From Flavobacteriaceae bacterium MAR_2009_75 (lineage in GTDB: Bacteria; Bacteroidota; Bacteroidia; Flavobacteriales; Flavobacteriaceae): a DNA stretch of 64,000 nucleotides. The translations under genes and the position numbers were made by a program. Of the stretch, positions 1 through 8,699 are shown in pieces (the first letter of the stretch is position 1; each line of letters begins with the position of its first letter). The notes beneath the pieces were generated by a model. It was not told where the DNA came from, did no database searches, and saw only the letters and a list, made by a program, of their open reading frames with translations. Where the stretch lies: NCBI GenBank assembly GCA_002813285.1, contig PHTZ01000001.1:2541501-2605500 (forward strand), read 5' to 3'.

Positions 1-1211
1 ATACGGCTCTTAGGAATATAAACATATGGCTTTTCAAACTGAGTGTCGATTCTTTTTGACCAAGCACTAGGCAAAATGCCTCCAAGATTTTCAGAAGCGC
101 TTATACTGAATTTGACGATTTGCCTAGATAAAAAATTTGGCTGAAACCGTTCATCACCTTCATCTTGTCTAGATAAGTCTACACTAGTTTTTACAACGTT
201 CTTAGCTTTAGATGAGAACCAAAGGGTGATTACCATAATTATACCTGAAAGTAGCAGCAAATGGGTAGGTGTTTGAACAGCGGTTGAAAGACCCTCCATT
301 GTATACTGATCGGCAGCAATGGTAGATTGGCTCCATGCTTCATAGGATGCTAGGGCCGCAAGGGGAACGCCAATAAAATTGACCAAATCATTTCCGGCGA
401 AGGCCATAGCCAAGGCAAAGGTTCCTAATATGATTACAATTACATAAATATTCCATTTAAAAATAGTAGATGCTAGCAGTGAAAGAATGGTCCAAGCAAC
501 GAAATTCAATAAAAGAAATATTTCAGGGTTGCTACTAATGAATTCCATTACAGACGGACTGAAAAGCGCGGCGCTCTTTAAACCTTTTACAATAATAAAG
601 TAGATAATCGATGTAATAGCGAACCCGCCAAATATCGCCCCGACCCACTTTGGCTTCTGATCGAACTTAAATGAAATTAAGAGACGCGATATAAACTGAA
701 CAATGGCGCCCACTGAAAAGGCCACAACTACCGAGAGTAATATGCCGATGATTATTTCAGTGGCTTTCTCAGTATTTATATAAGACCCAAGAGCCGATAA
801 TGAATCGTTATTATTGAAAATTTTGACGATTGATACGGCAACCGCGGCTCCCAAAAGTTCAAAAACAATTGAGACCGTAGTCGAAGTTGGCATACCCAAC
901 GTATTGAAAAAATCCAAAAGAAGTATATCGGTAATCATTACCGCCATGAAAATGATCATGATTTCGGAAAAGACGAACTCTGAAGGATTGAAAATGCCTT
1001 TTCGGGCTACCTCCATCATGCCGTTAGATGACATGGCCCCAAGTGCTATGCCTACACTGGCAACTATCATTATAGTTCGGAAAGAAATTGCCTTCGAGCC
1101 AATGGCCGAATTCAAGAAATTTACCGCATCATTACTTACTCCAACGACTAAGTCCGTTATGGCTAGCACAGCTAGTGCTATAATCATAAATAGATAAAGA
1201 TTCTCGCCCAT
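1..1211 (-). CDS. Inorganic phosphate transporter, PiT family (3' end outside window)
   Basis: Reading the minus strand from ATG at 1211 gives 403 open codons to the window edge, so the C-terminal part is missing. The N-terminus contains GVSNDAVNFLNSAIGSKA (about residues 24-41), the first PiT signature. A second related AGNDLVNF motif lies near residue 275, matching the inverted duplicated halves of the family. Many hydrophobic segments are visible. PiT proteins move phosphate across the inner membrane with a cation. Bacteroidota forms are usually long (about 750 residues) with an extended C-terminal part, consistent with the run-off. Repeats upstream (1247-1315) may be Pho-type control sites. 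Confidence 0.9.
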   Translation of the reverse strand, partial: MGENLYLFMIIALAVLAITDLVVGVSNDAVNFLNSAIGSKAISFRTIMIVASVGIALGAMSSNGMMEVARKGIFNPSEFVFSEIMIIFMAVMITDILLLDFFNTLGMPTSTTVSIVFELLGAAVAVSIVKIFNNNDSLSALGSYINTEKATEIIIGILLSVVVAFSVGAIVQFISRLLISFKFDQKPKWVGAIFGGFAITSIIYFIIVKGLKSAALFSPSVMEFISSNPEIFLLLNFVAWTILSLLASTIFKWNIYVIVIILGTFALAMAFAGNDLVNFIGVPLAALASYEAWSQSTIAADQYTMEGLSTAVQTPTHLLLLSGIIMVITLWFSSKAKNVVKTSVDLSRQDEGDERFQPNFLSRQIVKFSISASENLGGILPSAWSKRIDTQFEKPYVYIPKSR

Positions 1212-1246
1212 CAAATTTCAAATAAGCACAAAAATGCTACTATAAT

Positions 1247-1279
1247 TTATGAAGTAGGTTAAAAAAAGGTTATGAAGTA
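1247..1279 (-). repeat. Direct repeat TTATGAAGTA x2 upstream of PiT gene
   Basis: A perfect 10-base direct repeat at 1247-1256 and 1270-1279. The 23-base period is about two helical turns, so both copies lie on the same face of the DNA, 36-68 bases upstream of the PiT start codon. It could be a tandem regulator site. Confidence 0.5.
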
Positions 1280-1298
1280 ATTATTTACTCCTGAGATG

Positions 1299-1315
1299 TG
1301 ACGGTATTTGACGGT
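1299..1315 (-). promoter_or_regulatory. Pho-box-like direct repeat upstream of PiT gene
   Basis: TGACGGT occurs at 1299-1305 and again at 1309-1315. On the PiT coding strand it reads as two CCGTCA units ten bases apart. This resembles the tandem CTGTCA units of proteobacterial Pho boxes (11-base period), and it lies about 90 bases upstream of the PiT start. Binding by a PhoB-like regulator is inference. Confidence 0.35.
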
Positions 1316-1543
1316 TAGAAATTTATCTTTATTTCCAATTGAATAAATCTGATAAGACTAACCCAGATAATGATATTCTTAATGAAAATTTCTTAAAATG
1401 TTAGATATCAATAGGATGAAAATCGGTCTTCACAAAAAAATGTTATTACGAATATCGCAAAACGAACACAATAAAGAAGATTGTTCGACGTTTTCAATGT
1501 AAATTTAATGTTAAGCAATAGTGTTATTAACGTAAATTTTTTG

Positions 1544-1551
1544 TAAATTTG
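1544..1551 (+). promoter_or_regulatory. Candidate -7 box TAAATTTG for the YwqK-like gene
   Basis: TAAATTTG matches the Bacteroidota TAnnTTTG -7 consensus and ends 21 bases before the ATG at 1573. No clear TTG -33 box was found at the usual spacing. Confidence 0.45.
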
Positions 1552-1572
1552 TTTTAACAAAATAAAGATATT

Positions 1573-1932
1573 ATGAAAAACATAGCCATATTAGCCGTAA
1601 TGATGATGACTTTATCGGTAGGGTTTAGTCAAAAGAACAAAGAGGTCAAATTAAATGAGGAGACTAATCTTATAGAGGCTACATATTTTCATGACAATGG
1701 TGAAATAAGTCAAAAGGGAACTTTTGATTTAGATGGAAAACTTCATGGTGATTGGAGCAAATTCAATGAAGAGGGTGATAAGATATCTGAAGGAACCTAT
1801 ACTAAGGGAATACGCACAGGCAAGTGGATGTTCGTTAGCAACGGTGTGGTTAAAGAGGTCGAGTTTGACAATAATATTATTGCTAGTGTAGTAGACCGAA
1901 AGAATAAATCTTCTGTGGTTTCTAAAGATTAG
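1573..1932 (+). CDS. Small secreted YwqK/MORN-like repeat protein
   Basis: 119 residues with a signal peptide (MKNIAILAVMMMTLSVGFSQ). The mature part has repeated units of the form YFHDNGEISQKGTFDLDGKL and GEWxxFxxxG, typical of the MORN_2/YwqK family. Short flavobacterial members of this type are common, and some are mislabelled in databases as a nicotinate mononucleotide adenylyltransferase; no such catalytic motif is present. The function is unknown and the protein is probably periplasmic or secreted. It is monocistronic and ends at a strong bidirectional terminator. Confidence 0.8.
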   Translation: MKNIAILAVMMMTLSVGFSQKNKEVKLNEETNLIEATYFHDNGEISQKGTFDLDGKLHGDWSKFNEEGDKISEGTYTKGIRTGKWMFVSNGVVKEVEFDNNIIASVVDRKNKSSVVSKD

Positions 1933-1953
1933 AAAATACTAAGTGTCAAAAAT

Positions 1954-1988
1954 AAAAAGAGCAGTACTGTTTAAGTACTGCTCTTTTT
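1954..1988. terminator. Bidirectional intrinsic terminator
   Basis: A perfect 15-base stem (1954-1968 with 1974-1988) with a 5-base loop. A-tract and T-tract ends make it usable by both convergent genes (1573-1932 and 2011-2406). Confidence 0.9.
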
Positions 1989-2010
1989 ATTTCTATCGCA
2001 AATACATCAC

Positions 2011-2406
2011 TCATTGCCCTGCATAAGCGGCAGATTTGATAAAATCATTGCTTGTATTTTTTTCTAGGGCAGAAACTTCTTCCATAGAAATAGACTTTGC
2101 ACTAAGCCCTTGTTGTATTTGAATTGAATCATTAGGTAAAACTTCAATAGCCACCAATTGGGTCTCGTACCCTAGAGAACTAATTTCTAAATTATAAGTA
2201 CCGGGTTCCACTCCGGTAAATTCAAAATTTCCATTGAAATTTGTTTCCGTATGATGGTCGGTGCCTTCAACTGATACACTCGCAAACATTAAAGGTTCTC
2301 CGGCCATTTCAAGGTCAATAATGTTTCCCTTGATAGATCCTTCGCTTTGAGCGACCATACTACTACTGCATATTATTAAGGCAACGAATATTAATAAGGT
2401 TCTCAT
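2011..2406 (-). CDS. Small secreted carboxypeptidase-regulatory-like domain protein
   Basis: The start is taken at the ATG at 2406, which begins a clean signal peptide (MRTLLIFVALIICSSSMVAQ); a longer version from 2424 adds six charged or polar residues in front. The mature protein is one CarboxypepD_reg-like beta-sandwich (SIKGNIIDLEMAGEPLMFAS... GYETQLVAIEV), the fold that usually forms the N-terminus of TonB receptors, here standing alone. The C-terminal tail SAKSISMEEVSALEKN resembles the linker before a TonB plug domain, so it may be a remnant or free-standing module of a receptor. Its function is unknown. Confidence 0.75.
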   Translation of the reverse strand: MRTLLIFVALIICSSSMVAQSEGSIKGNIIDLEMAGEPLMFASVSVEGTDHHTETNFNGNFEFTGVEPGTYNLEISSLGYETQLVAIEVLPNDSIQIQQGLSAKSISMEEVSALEKNTSNDFIKSAAYAGQ

Positions 2407-2567
2407 ATTTTTTCTTTGCGGCAAAGAAAAAAACTCAATGTAAAGTTGTGGTTAATTAGATATTAAAACAAGGTGTTCTTAAGGTTAAATAACGGGGTCG
2501 GTTTGGGGAGGGGTTTGAAATATATGCAGGCTAAAAGATGTATCTTTCGGCCCACTAAAATACTGAT

Positions 2568-3911
2568 ATGAATTGGGAAAGCTTACTCTCTTTAAAACGA
2601 CATGGTGATACGCTAAAAAGACTAAGAAAAGAACAAGATGAGACTCGTTTGGGTTTCGAGGTCGATTATGATCGAATAATCTTTTCAAGTGCATTTAGAA
2701 GCTTACAAGATAAAACTCAAGTTATACCCTTGTCAAATACCGATTTCGTACATACCAGATTGACCCACAGTTTAGAAGTGTCGGTCGTTGGTAGAAGTTT
2801 AGGAAGAATAGCCGGTAGAAAAATTCTTGAAAAGCACCCTTATTTGAAAGAAGTTCATGGTTACCGTTTCAATGATTTTGGAGCTATTGTAGCCGCTGCC
2901 GCTCTCGCTCACGATATCGGTAACCCGCCTTTTGGCCATAGTGGTGAGAAGGCTATTGGTGAGTACTTTACAAACGGGATGGGAGGTAAATACCAATCGG
3001 TTTTATCGTCAAAAGAGTTTCAAGATTTGATTGATTTTGAAGGAAACGCAAACGGATTTCGACTCTTGTCTAAATCAAGGGCCGGTGTAGACGGAGGGCT
3101 AAGATTAAGTTATGCAACGCTGGGAGCTTTTATGAAATACCCTAAGGAATCTTTACCTAAGAAGCCGACGAAACATATCGCAGATAAAAAATTCGGTTTT
3201 TTTCAATCTGATTTGTCGGGATTTGCTGAAATAGCAAATGAACTTGGCTTAAAACAAACAAGAAGTGGAGCAGACATCTCTTATTCGAGACATCCATTAA
3301 CATTTTTGGTAGAGGCTGCCGATGATATTTGTTATACGATTATCGATTTCGAAGATGGTATCAATCTTGGTCTTATATCTGAAGATTTCGCTCTTGAATA
3401 TTTAATTAAATTGGTTAAGGATAATATTAATACCAAAAAGTATAATTCTTTGGCCTTTAAAGAAGACCGGCTTAGTTATTTAAGGGCATTAGCCATTAAT
3501 ACACTGATTACCGATGCAGTGAACGTTTTTATAGAGAACGAAGATTCTATATTAAATGGTGAATTTGAAGTGTCATTGCTCGATAAAAGTAAATATGAAG
3601 CACAAATAAGTGATATTATATCCTTAAGTGTTGAGAAGGTATATCGCTCTCAAGAGGTAGTCGAAAAAGAGATTGCAGGTTATAAGATTATCTCCGACAT
3701 CTTAGATGTATACACTACTGCCTTAATTCGAAAAAGCGAAGCTCAAGCTTCTAACTACGATAGATTAATGATACAAACGTTACCAGAACTGTATCAACTT
3801 ACCGATGGTTCTACCTATGATATTTTGCTGAACACTTGTTGCTATGTTGCCAGTCTTTCCGATAGTGCGGCAGTACATATTCATAATAAAATTATGGGGA
3901 AACAACTCTAA
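2568..3911 (+). CDS. dgt: Deoxyguanosinetriphosphate triphosphohydrolase (dGTPase)
   Basis: 447 residues, cytoplasmic HD-domain enzyme that hydrolyses dGTP to deoxyguanosine and triphosphate. The metal-binding residues are visible: His67 in TRLTHSLE, His115-Asp116 in LAHDIGNPPFGHSGE, and a distal Asp in VEAADDICYTIIDFEDG. The N-terminal RSLQDKTQV motif is typical of the Dgt family, and the length is normal. It may also control dNTP pools or limit foreign DNA. It is convergent with the DUF3078 gene, with no terminator seen in the 18-base gap. Confidence 0.93.
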   Translation: MNWESLLSLKRHGDTLKRLRKEQDETRLGFEVDYDRIIFSSAFRSLQDKTQVIPLSNTDFVHTRLTHSLEVSVVGRSLGRIAGRKILEKHPYLKEVHGYRFNDFGAIVAAAALAHDIGNPPFGHSGEKAIGEYFTNGMGGKYQSVLSSKEFQDLIDFEGNANGFRLLSKSRAGVDGGLRLSYATLGAFMKYPKESLPKKPTKHIADKKFGFFQSDLSGFAEIANELGLKQTRSGADISYSRHPLTFLVEAADDICYTIIDFEDGINLGLISEDFALEYLIKLVKDNINTKKYNSLAFKEDRLSYLRALAINTLITDAVNVFIENEDSILNGEFEVSLLDKSKYEAQISDIISLSVEKVYRSQEVVEKEIAGYKIISDILDVYTTALIRKSEAQASNYDRLMIQTLPELYQLTDGSTYDILLNTCCYVASLSDSAAVHIHNKIMGKQL

Positions 3912-3929
3912 TTTTTTATAGCGTAAACA

Positions 3930-5063
3930 CTAGAAAACATACGATACACCAACGCCCAATAGTTGTTTAAATTGAATTCGAGGTTCGCCCTCGTCGATAA
4001 CAATTCCTGCGGCATTCTTTTGTTCGTTGAAAAGTATATCATCATCATAGATAATATGGGTGCCGATAGATGTTAAAATATATTTGTTTACACGTAGGTC
4101 TATATTTAGTTCCCAGTCCACATCTACATTTCCGAATTTTCGCAGATAATCGGTATATAAACTGAGCCGATGTTTCAAAATAGTATTTTTCATAACTTCG
4201 GTTTCGTATTGATTGGTCACCAAAAAACCAAATTCTAGAAAGAAATTTTTTCCATCTTCAATAACATTTCCTTCATCATCTATAACAGCCTTTTGTACAC
4301 CAAAAGCACCCCTGTCGGCCAAATCTTGATCGAGTACAAAAGTTACTTTTTGTGTAATAGGAGATATGTATAAATTTAATTTTTGGTCTTTAGTAATATA
4401 CGATGTTCCTGCACCTAAGAATGAATAACCTGGGGCCATAAAACGAGAAATAGGAGTTTCTCTATCTGGATATTTATAACCATTTGAGAACTGCGTATTA
4501 AAATTGGCCCTTGCCGAATAGTACCAATTACTTATGGTGTCTCTTTGAAAGCCAAAAGTGGAGCTTACACGAAAAGCATCATCGGTTTTTCGAAGTTTTT
4601 GATTTTCTTGAACGTTCAATCCGTAATTCATTTCCATGTAATTATCCCATTGAATATATCTGAACTTGTAATTACGTTCAAACCGAGCTTTGCCCAATGC
4701 AGCTATCGAATTGTTACCACCTGCATTCCAGTTTACAAAAGCCACTTCACTGAAATTAACACCTAGTTTATTTACGTTGGTCCAGAAAGAGGGTACTTTG
4801 AACCTATTCGGTTTTTCACCCAGCGCGCTGGTGCGTTTGAAAGAAATAACAGGGTTCATCAAGTCTACACTACGTGGAATATTCTTTATTTTCTCTTGGG
4901 TCTTTCTAATAACGACCGTATCGACAACGGTAGTGTCAATTACTATCGAATCAACTTGCTGTTCAGGGGGAATGGAGTCTGTTACCTGCCCTGATAGATC
5001 GATTACGGATATACAAAATACTAACGTGACTAGAATAAATTTAATACGGCTATTGCTGCACAT
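3930..5063 (-). CDS. DUF3078 family outer-membrane-type protein
   Basis: 377 residues with a signal peptide and then an acidic/threonine-rich spacer with VDTVVIDTTVV-like repeats. A DUF3078 region follows, with the diagnostic VNWNAGGNNSIAALGKARFERNY segment and alternating hydrophobic strands to the C-terminal aromatic (GVGVSYVF), as expected for a beta-barrel. DUF3078 is Bacteroidota-specific and its role is unknown. The gene start overlaps the 3' end of dxs by 14 bases, so the two are probably co-transcribed, as in other Flavobacteriaceae. Confidence 0.88.
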   Translation of the reverse strand: MCSNSRIKFILVTLVFCISVIDLSGQVTDSIPPEQQVDSIVIDTTVVDTVVIRKTQEKIKNIPRSVDLMNPVISFKRTSALGEKPNRFKVPSFWTNVNKLGVNFSEVAFVNWNAGGNNSIAALGKARFERNYKFRYIQWDNYMEMNYGLNVQENQKLRKTDDAFRVSSTFGFQRDTISNWYYSARANFNTQFSNGYKYPDRETPISRFMAPGYSFLGAGTSYITKDQKLNLYISPITQKVTFVLDQDLADRGAFGVQKAVIDDEGNVIEDGKNFFLEFGFLVTNQYETEVMKNTILKHRLSLYTDYLRKFGNVDVDWELNIDLRVNKYILTSIGTHIIYDDDILFNEQKNAAGIVIDEGEPRIQFKQLLGVGVSYVF

Positions 5064-6825
5064 GAAGAATTTTTTTTATTTGGTTTTTAATGGCTGTTAC
5101 ATCAATTTTTGCTTGGTGCTGAAGATATTTCAAAGGCCCGTGTTCGATAATACGGTCTTCTATGCCCATTATATGAATTTTCACTTTGCTTTCTATTTCA
5201 TTGGCAAACTCCAATACTGCAGATCCAAAACCACCAGCGCAACAACCATCTTCAAGCGTTATGACGCTTCGATAGGTCTTAAATATGCTGCGAAGCTTAT
5301 TTTTGTCTAGGGGTTTTACAAAGCGCATATTAAAATGGCCAATTTTAGAATTATCTTCAATTTGCATGAGTGCCTCTGTGACTAAATTACCCATATGACC
5401 GATAGAAAGAACTGCAATTTCCGTACCTTTTTTAAGTTCCTGTGCACTACCGATTTCAATGGTTTCGAACGGTTTTCTCCAATTGATTTGAACACCCCTG
5501 CCCCTGGGGTATCTAATCACTAAAGGATTCTCAAGGCCTAGCTGTGCCGTGTACAACATGTTTCGTAGCTCAGTTTCGTTCAATGGCGAAAAAATGATGA
5601 GATTGGGTATACATCTAAGGTATGCCAAATCGTAGATGCCATGGTGGGTTGCACCATCTTCGCCAACAAGCCCTGCGCGATCTAGGCAAAAAATAACAGG
5701 CAAGTTTTGTAAAGCGACATCATGAATAACCTGATCATAGGCCCTTTGCAAAAAGGTGGAGTAAATATTGCAGTAAACTGTTAGCCCTTCTGCGGCCATA
5801 CCTGCTGCCATTGTTACTGCGTGCTGTTCGGCAATACCTACGTCAAAAGCTCGATCAGGCATTTGCTCCATCATAAATTTTAAAGAGCTGCCGGTAGGCA
5901 TGGCAGGAGTAATACCTACAATTTTTGGGTTCTTTTGGGCCAATTCTACTAGGGTATGTCCGAAAACATCTTGGTATTTAGCCGGTAAGTCATCACTTGA
6001 TTTTTTCTCTCGCTCCCCAGTCAATCTGTTAAACTTTCCCGGAGCGTGATAGGTGACCTGATCCTCTTCGGCTTTTTTGAGACCCTTACCCTTGGTGGTA
6101 ATAACATGCAGTAATTTCGGCCCATCTACCGATTTTAATCGCTCAAGCTCATTGACCAATTTTTGCACATTATGACCGTCGATAGGTCCAGAGTAATTAA
6201 AGTTCAAACATTCAAATATATTTTCATCTTTGGCGGTACCTTTTTTAACGTTTGTCAAGTACTTTTTAAGCGCCCCTACACTTGGGTCTATACCTATGGC
6301 ATTATCGTTGAGAATTATCAGAACATTGGCATTGGTAACGCCCATGTGGTTTAGGCCTTCAAAAGCCATTCCGCTGGCAATCGAAGCGTCACCAATTACT
6401 GCAATATGATTTCTGTTGTACTCACCTCGCAATTTAGCGGCCAAGGCCATACCTAAAATTGCCGATATAGATGTTGAGCTATGGCCGGTTCCAAAAGCAT
6501 CGTACTCACTTTCTTTTCGCTTCGGAAAACCGCTGATGCCACCAAATTGACGATTGGTTTCAAAAATGTTTTTTCTACCGGTAATTATCTTATGCCCGTA
6601 CGCTTGATGGCCCACATCCCATATCAATTTATCATGGGGAGTGTTAAAAACATAGTGTAGTGCGATCGTAAGTTCAACAACGCCTAGACTGGCACCTAAA
6701 TGGCCCTCTTTGGTAGATACAATATCTATAATGAACTGTCGCAGTTCTAGGGCAAGAGCCGACAGGTCGCTTAACTTTAATTTGCGAAGGTCTTCAGGGT
6801 ACTCGATTTGCTGCAATATCGTCAT
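5050..6825 (-). CDS. dxs: 1-deoxy-D-xylulose-5-phosphate synthase
   Basis: 591 residues. First enzyme of the MEP isoprenoid pathway: condenses pyruvate and glyceraldehyde 3-phosphate using thiamine diphosphate. Visible: the GHSSTS motif (114-119), the ThDP-binding segment starting GDAS (145) and ending NDN (173-175), the catalytic glutamate in IAEQHAVTMAAG, and the transketolase C-domain. It is slightly shorter than the E. coli enzyme (620), which is usual for flavobacteria. It supplies precursors for the polyprenyl synthase and lycopene cyclase elsewhere in the window. TAAATTTG just upstream (minus strand, 6834-6841) fits a -7 box and would give a very short leader. Confidence 0.96.
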   Translation of the reverse strand: MTILQQIEYPEDLRKLKLSDLSALALELRQFIIDIVSTKEGHLGASLGVVELTIALHYVFNTPHDKLIWDVGHQAYGHKIITGRKNIFETNRQFGGISGFPKRKESEYDAFGTGHSSTSISAILGMALAAKLRGEYNRNHIAVIGDASIASGMAFEGLNHMGVTNANVLIILNDNAIGIDPSVGALKKYLTNVKKGTAKDENIFECLNFNYSGPIDGHNVQKLVNELERLKSVDGPKLLHVITTKGKGLKKAEEDQVTYHAPGKFNRLTGEREKKSSDDLPAKYQDVFGHTLVELAQKNPKIVGITPAMPTGSSLKFMMEQMPDRAFDVGIAEQHAVTMAAGMAAEGLTVYCNIYSTFLQRAYDQVIHDVALQNLPVIFCLDRAGLVGEDGATHHGIYDLAYLRCIPNLIIFSPLNETELRNMLYTAQLGLENPLVIRYPRGRGVQINWRKPFETIEIGSAQELKKGTEIAVLSIGHMGNLVTEALMQIEDNSKIGHFNMRFVKPLDKNKLRSIFKTYRSVITLEDGCCAGGFGSAVLEFANEIESKVKIHIMGIEDRIIEHGPLKYLQHQAKIDVTAIKNQIKKILHVQQ

Positions 6826-6969
6826 TAAGGTTGCAAATTTAATTGCTATTTAGAATTAATGGCAGTTAGCAGAGGTAAATCGTCACAGCATGAGGCGTTA
6901 AATAAAGTCTAAATTTTGTTTTTAACTAAAAATTAACGAATTTGTAATTGCACTAACCCCGAGTATTAA

Positions 6970-7758
6970 ATGAATATCGTTCTTCACAAGGTTTTTAACA
7001 CCTTGGCTGAAAATAAAACGGACGACGAGACCGTAGTTGTTTTTCTGCATGGCAATTCTGCCAATAGTCTAATCTGGCGGAATCAATTCAAATGTGAATT
7101 ACTGCAAAATTTTCGTATGATGGCCTTGGATCTTCCCGGCCACGGGGCTTCGCCCAAACTGGAGGAATATTCACTTACTCAGTTGGTCGACATACTCGTA
7201 GATAGCTGTCAAAATTTTCCCAAGATGGTACTGGTGGGTCATTCTTTAGGAGGTCATTTGGCCATTGAAGCATTGCCAAAGCTACCTAACTGTATTGGTC
7301 TACTGATTTTTGGTACGCCTCCTGTTAAGAGTCCCCTTAATCTTCATGAAGCCTTTTTAGCTGATGAGCGTATTTCTCTTCTGTTCAAAGGCCAATTGAA
7401 TGCGACGGAGAGGGTTTCTTTCGTTTCGGGTATCTGTAGCGATACATCACCCGCACGCAGTAAATTGATAGCTAGTCTATCAAACACCGACCCGAAATTT
7501 AGAGAAGGCATTGGGGTTTCTGCGGCTAATGGTGAATTTTCAGATGAGGTTGAAATTTTACGAAATGCGAGGTTACCGATTGCAGTTATGCACGGTGCAA
7601 ACGATGCTTTGGTAAATGCCGATTATATTGAAAAACTAGAAATCCCATATTTATGGAAACAGAAAGTACATTACATCGAGGGTAGTACCCATAGCCCGCA
7701 TGTCGAAAACCCATCTTATTTCAATCAGCTACTCTTTCAATTCTTAGAAGATATTTAA
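6970..7758 (+). CDS. Alpha/beta-fold hydrolase
   Basis: 262 residues. Oxyanion-hole HGNSANS near residue 27, nucleophile elbow GHSLGG with Ser92, an acidic residue in MHGANDALV, and a catalytic His in the STHSPHVENP segment near the C-terminus form a complete triad. There is no signal peptide, so it is cytoplasmic. The substrate cannot be predicted; relatives include esterases and MhpC-like C-C hydrolases. It ends 1 base before the following LuxR gene and so is probably in an operon with it. Confidence 0.85.
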   Translation: MNIVLHKVFNTLAENKTDDETVVVFLHGNSANSLIWRNQFKCELLQNFRMMALDLPGHGASPKLEEYSLTQLVDILVDSCQNFPKMVLVGHSLGGHLAIEALPKLPNCIGLLIFGTPPVKSPLNLHEAFLADERISLLFKGQLNATERVSFVSGICSDTSPARSKLIASLSNTDPKFREGIGVSAANGEFSDEVEILRNARLPIAVMHGANDALVNADYIEKLEIPYLWKQKVHYIEGSTHSPHVENPSYFNQLLFQFLEDI

Positions 7759-7759
7759 A

Positions 7760-8509
7760 ATGAAGAAGTTGGATCATAAGGCTGATATGCGCAAATTTCG
7801 ACTAGAAGTTCAAAAGAAAATCGGAGAATATCAGTTTAGACCAAAAGCATACAGTTCGCTTCAGAACTTTCCGTTGAACAATAAGCAATGTTTGTATGTG
7901 GCCCATTGGAATAAAGAAGGAATTATTTTCGAAAAGGGATTAGAAGCACTAACAGGTTATACTTTAGAAGAGTTCAATACAGAGGACCTAGTGCATCATA
8001 TACACCCTGAAGAACGAGAGCTTGTTAACAGGCTTACACAAGAAGTAGTGAAGTACGTAATTGATGTTGACCTTGGAAAAGGCCCTGCCCACTTGTTTCT
8101 CTCTTTTCGTTTTCGAAAGAAAGATGGCACCTATATAAAAATTCTCAGGCAATCGTCTTCATTTGAGCTTGATGAAAAGGGAAGAATGGTAAGCAACTTT
8201 AGCTTATTGACCGATATTTCTTTTTTGGATACCGGTAATCGCGTCGAATGGGACTTCAAGGCAAATGGATTGGATCTCGAGGATTTTAAAAATATAATTT
8301 ACAAAGTATATCAAAACTACTTCACCTCACGTGAAAAAGAGATTATCAATCTTATTGATAGGGGGCAAACCAACTTGTTGATTTCTGAAAATTTGTTTAT
8401 TAGTAAGCACACGGTAGCGACCCATAGAAAAAATATTCTTAAAAAAGCCGGTGTCAGCAATACCGTTGATTTGATCGAATTTTGTAAGAAAAACGGAATT
8501 ATTGATTAA
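7760..8509 (+). CDS. PAS domain / LuxR-type HTH transcriptional regulator
   Basis: 249 residues. A PAS-like sensor fold at about 50-160 (WNKEGIIFEKGLEALTGYTLEEF... FSLLTDIS) and a C-terminal LuxR/FixJ HTH at about 190-249 (TSREKEIINLIDRGQ... ISKHTVATHRKNILKKAG). It lacks a receiver domain and a kinase, so it likely responds to a ligand or partner through PAS. Co-transcribed with the preceding hydrolase; a perfect palindromic terminator follows. It is paralogous to the gene at 8700. Confidence 0.87.
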   Translation: MKKLDHKADMRKFRLEVQKKIGEYQFRPKAYSSLQNFPLNNKQCLYVAHWNKEGIIFEKGLEALTGYTLEEFNTEDLVHHIHPEERELVNRLTQEVVKYVIDVDLGKGPAHLFLSFRFRKKDGTYIKILRQSSSFELDEKGRMVSNFSLLTDISFLDTGNRVEWDFKANGLDLEDFKNIIYKVYQNYFTSREKEIINLIDRGQTNLLISENLFISKHTVATHRKNILKKAGVSNTVDLIEFCKKNGIID

Positions 8510-8528
8510 AATCGCCTCTACTTTTTTT

Positions 8529-8556
8529 AAAAAATACCCTCTAGAGGGTATTTTTT
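8529..8556 (+). terminator. Palindromic intrinsic terminator
   Basis: A perfect 28-base palindrome centred on CTAG with core ATACCCTC/GAGGGTAT and a T-tract. It follows the first PAS-LuxR gene. The stem core ATACCC/GGGTAT is shared with the terminator at 9497. Confidence 0.85.
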
Positions 8557-8618
8557 AATTGTGAACGAAATGTTAATATTGGTCTTTTAGATATTAGTTA
8601 TAAGCACTTTATAATTTT

Positions 8619-8655
8619 CCCCTATTGAATTGATGTGTTTAGGCTTGTTGCAAGG
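8619..8655 (+). promoter_or_regulatory. Shared upstream element, copy 1
   Basis: CCCCTATTGAA at 8619-8629, then GGCTTGTTGCAAG at 8642-8654, 46-81 bases upstream of the LuxR gene at 8700. The same two blocks in the same order occur upstream of the DUF5723 gene (9668-9713). Probably promoter or operator elements shared by co-regulated genes; the regulator is not known. Confidence 0.4.
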
Positions 8656-8699
8656 TGATTCAAATTTAGATAATCGGTTGATTGTATACTTAATATAAA

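Larger units (their letters stand above)
1212..1572. other. Divergent intergenic region between PiT transporter and YwqK-like gene
   Basis: This 361-base AT-rich region holds no plausible gene. It must carry promoters for both flanking genes. Visible elements are two direct-repeat pairs on the PiT side (1247-1279 and 1299-1315) and a -7-like box at 1544-1551 for the rightward gene. Confidence 0.7.

Noticed and set aside
814-1197. A 127-codon open frame on the plus strand
   Set aside because: It is antisense to the PiT transporter, whose family motifs are on the minus strand.
4690-5310. A 206-codon open frame on the plus strand
   Set aside because: It overlaps dxs and the DUF3078 gene on the opposite strand, both with clear family features; its own protein has no recognisable domain.
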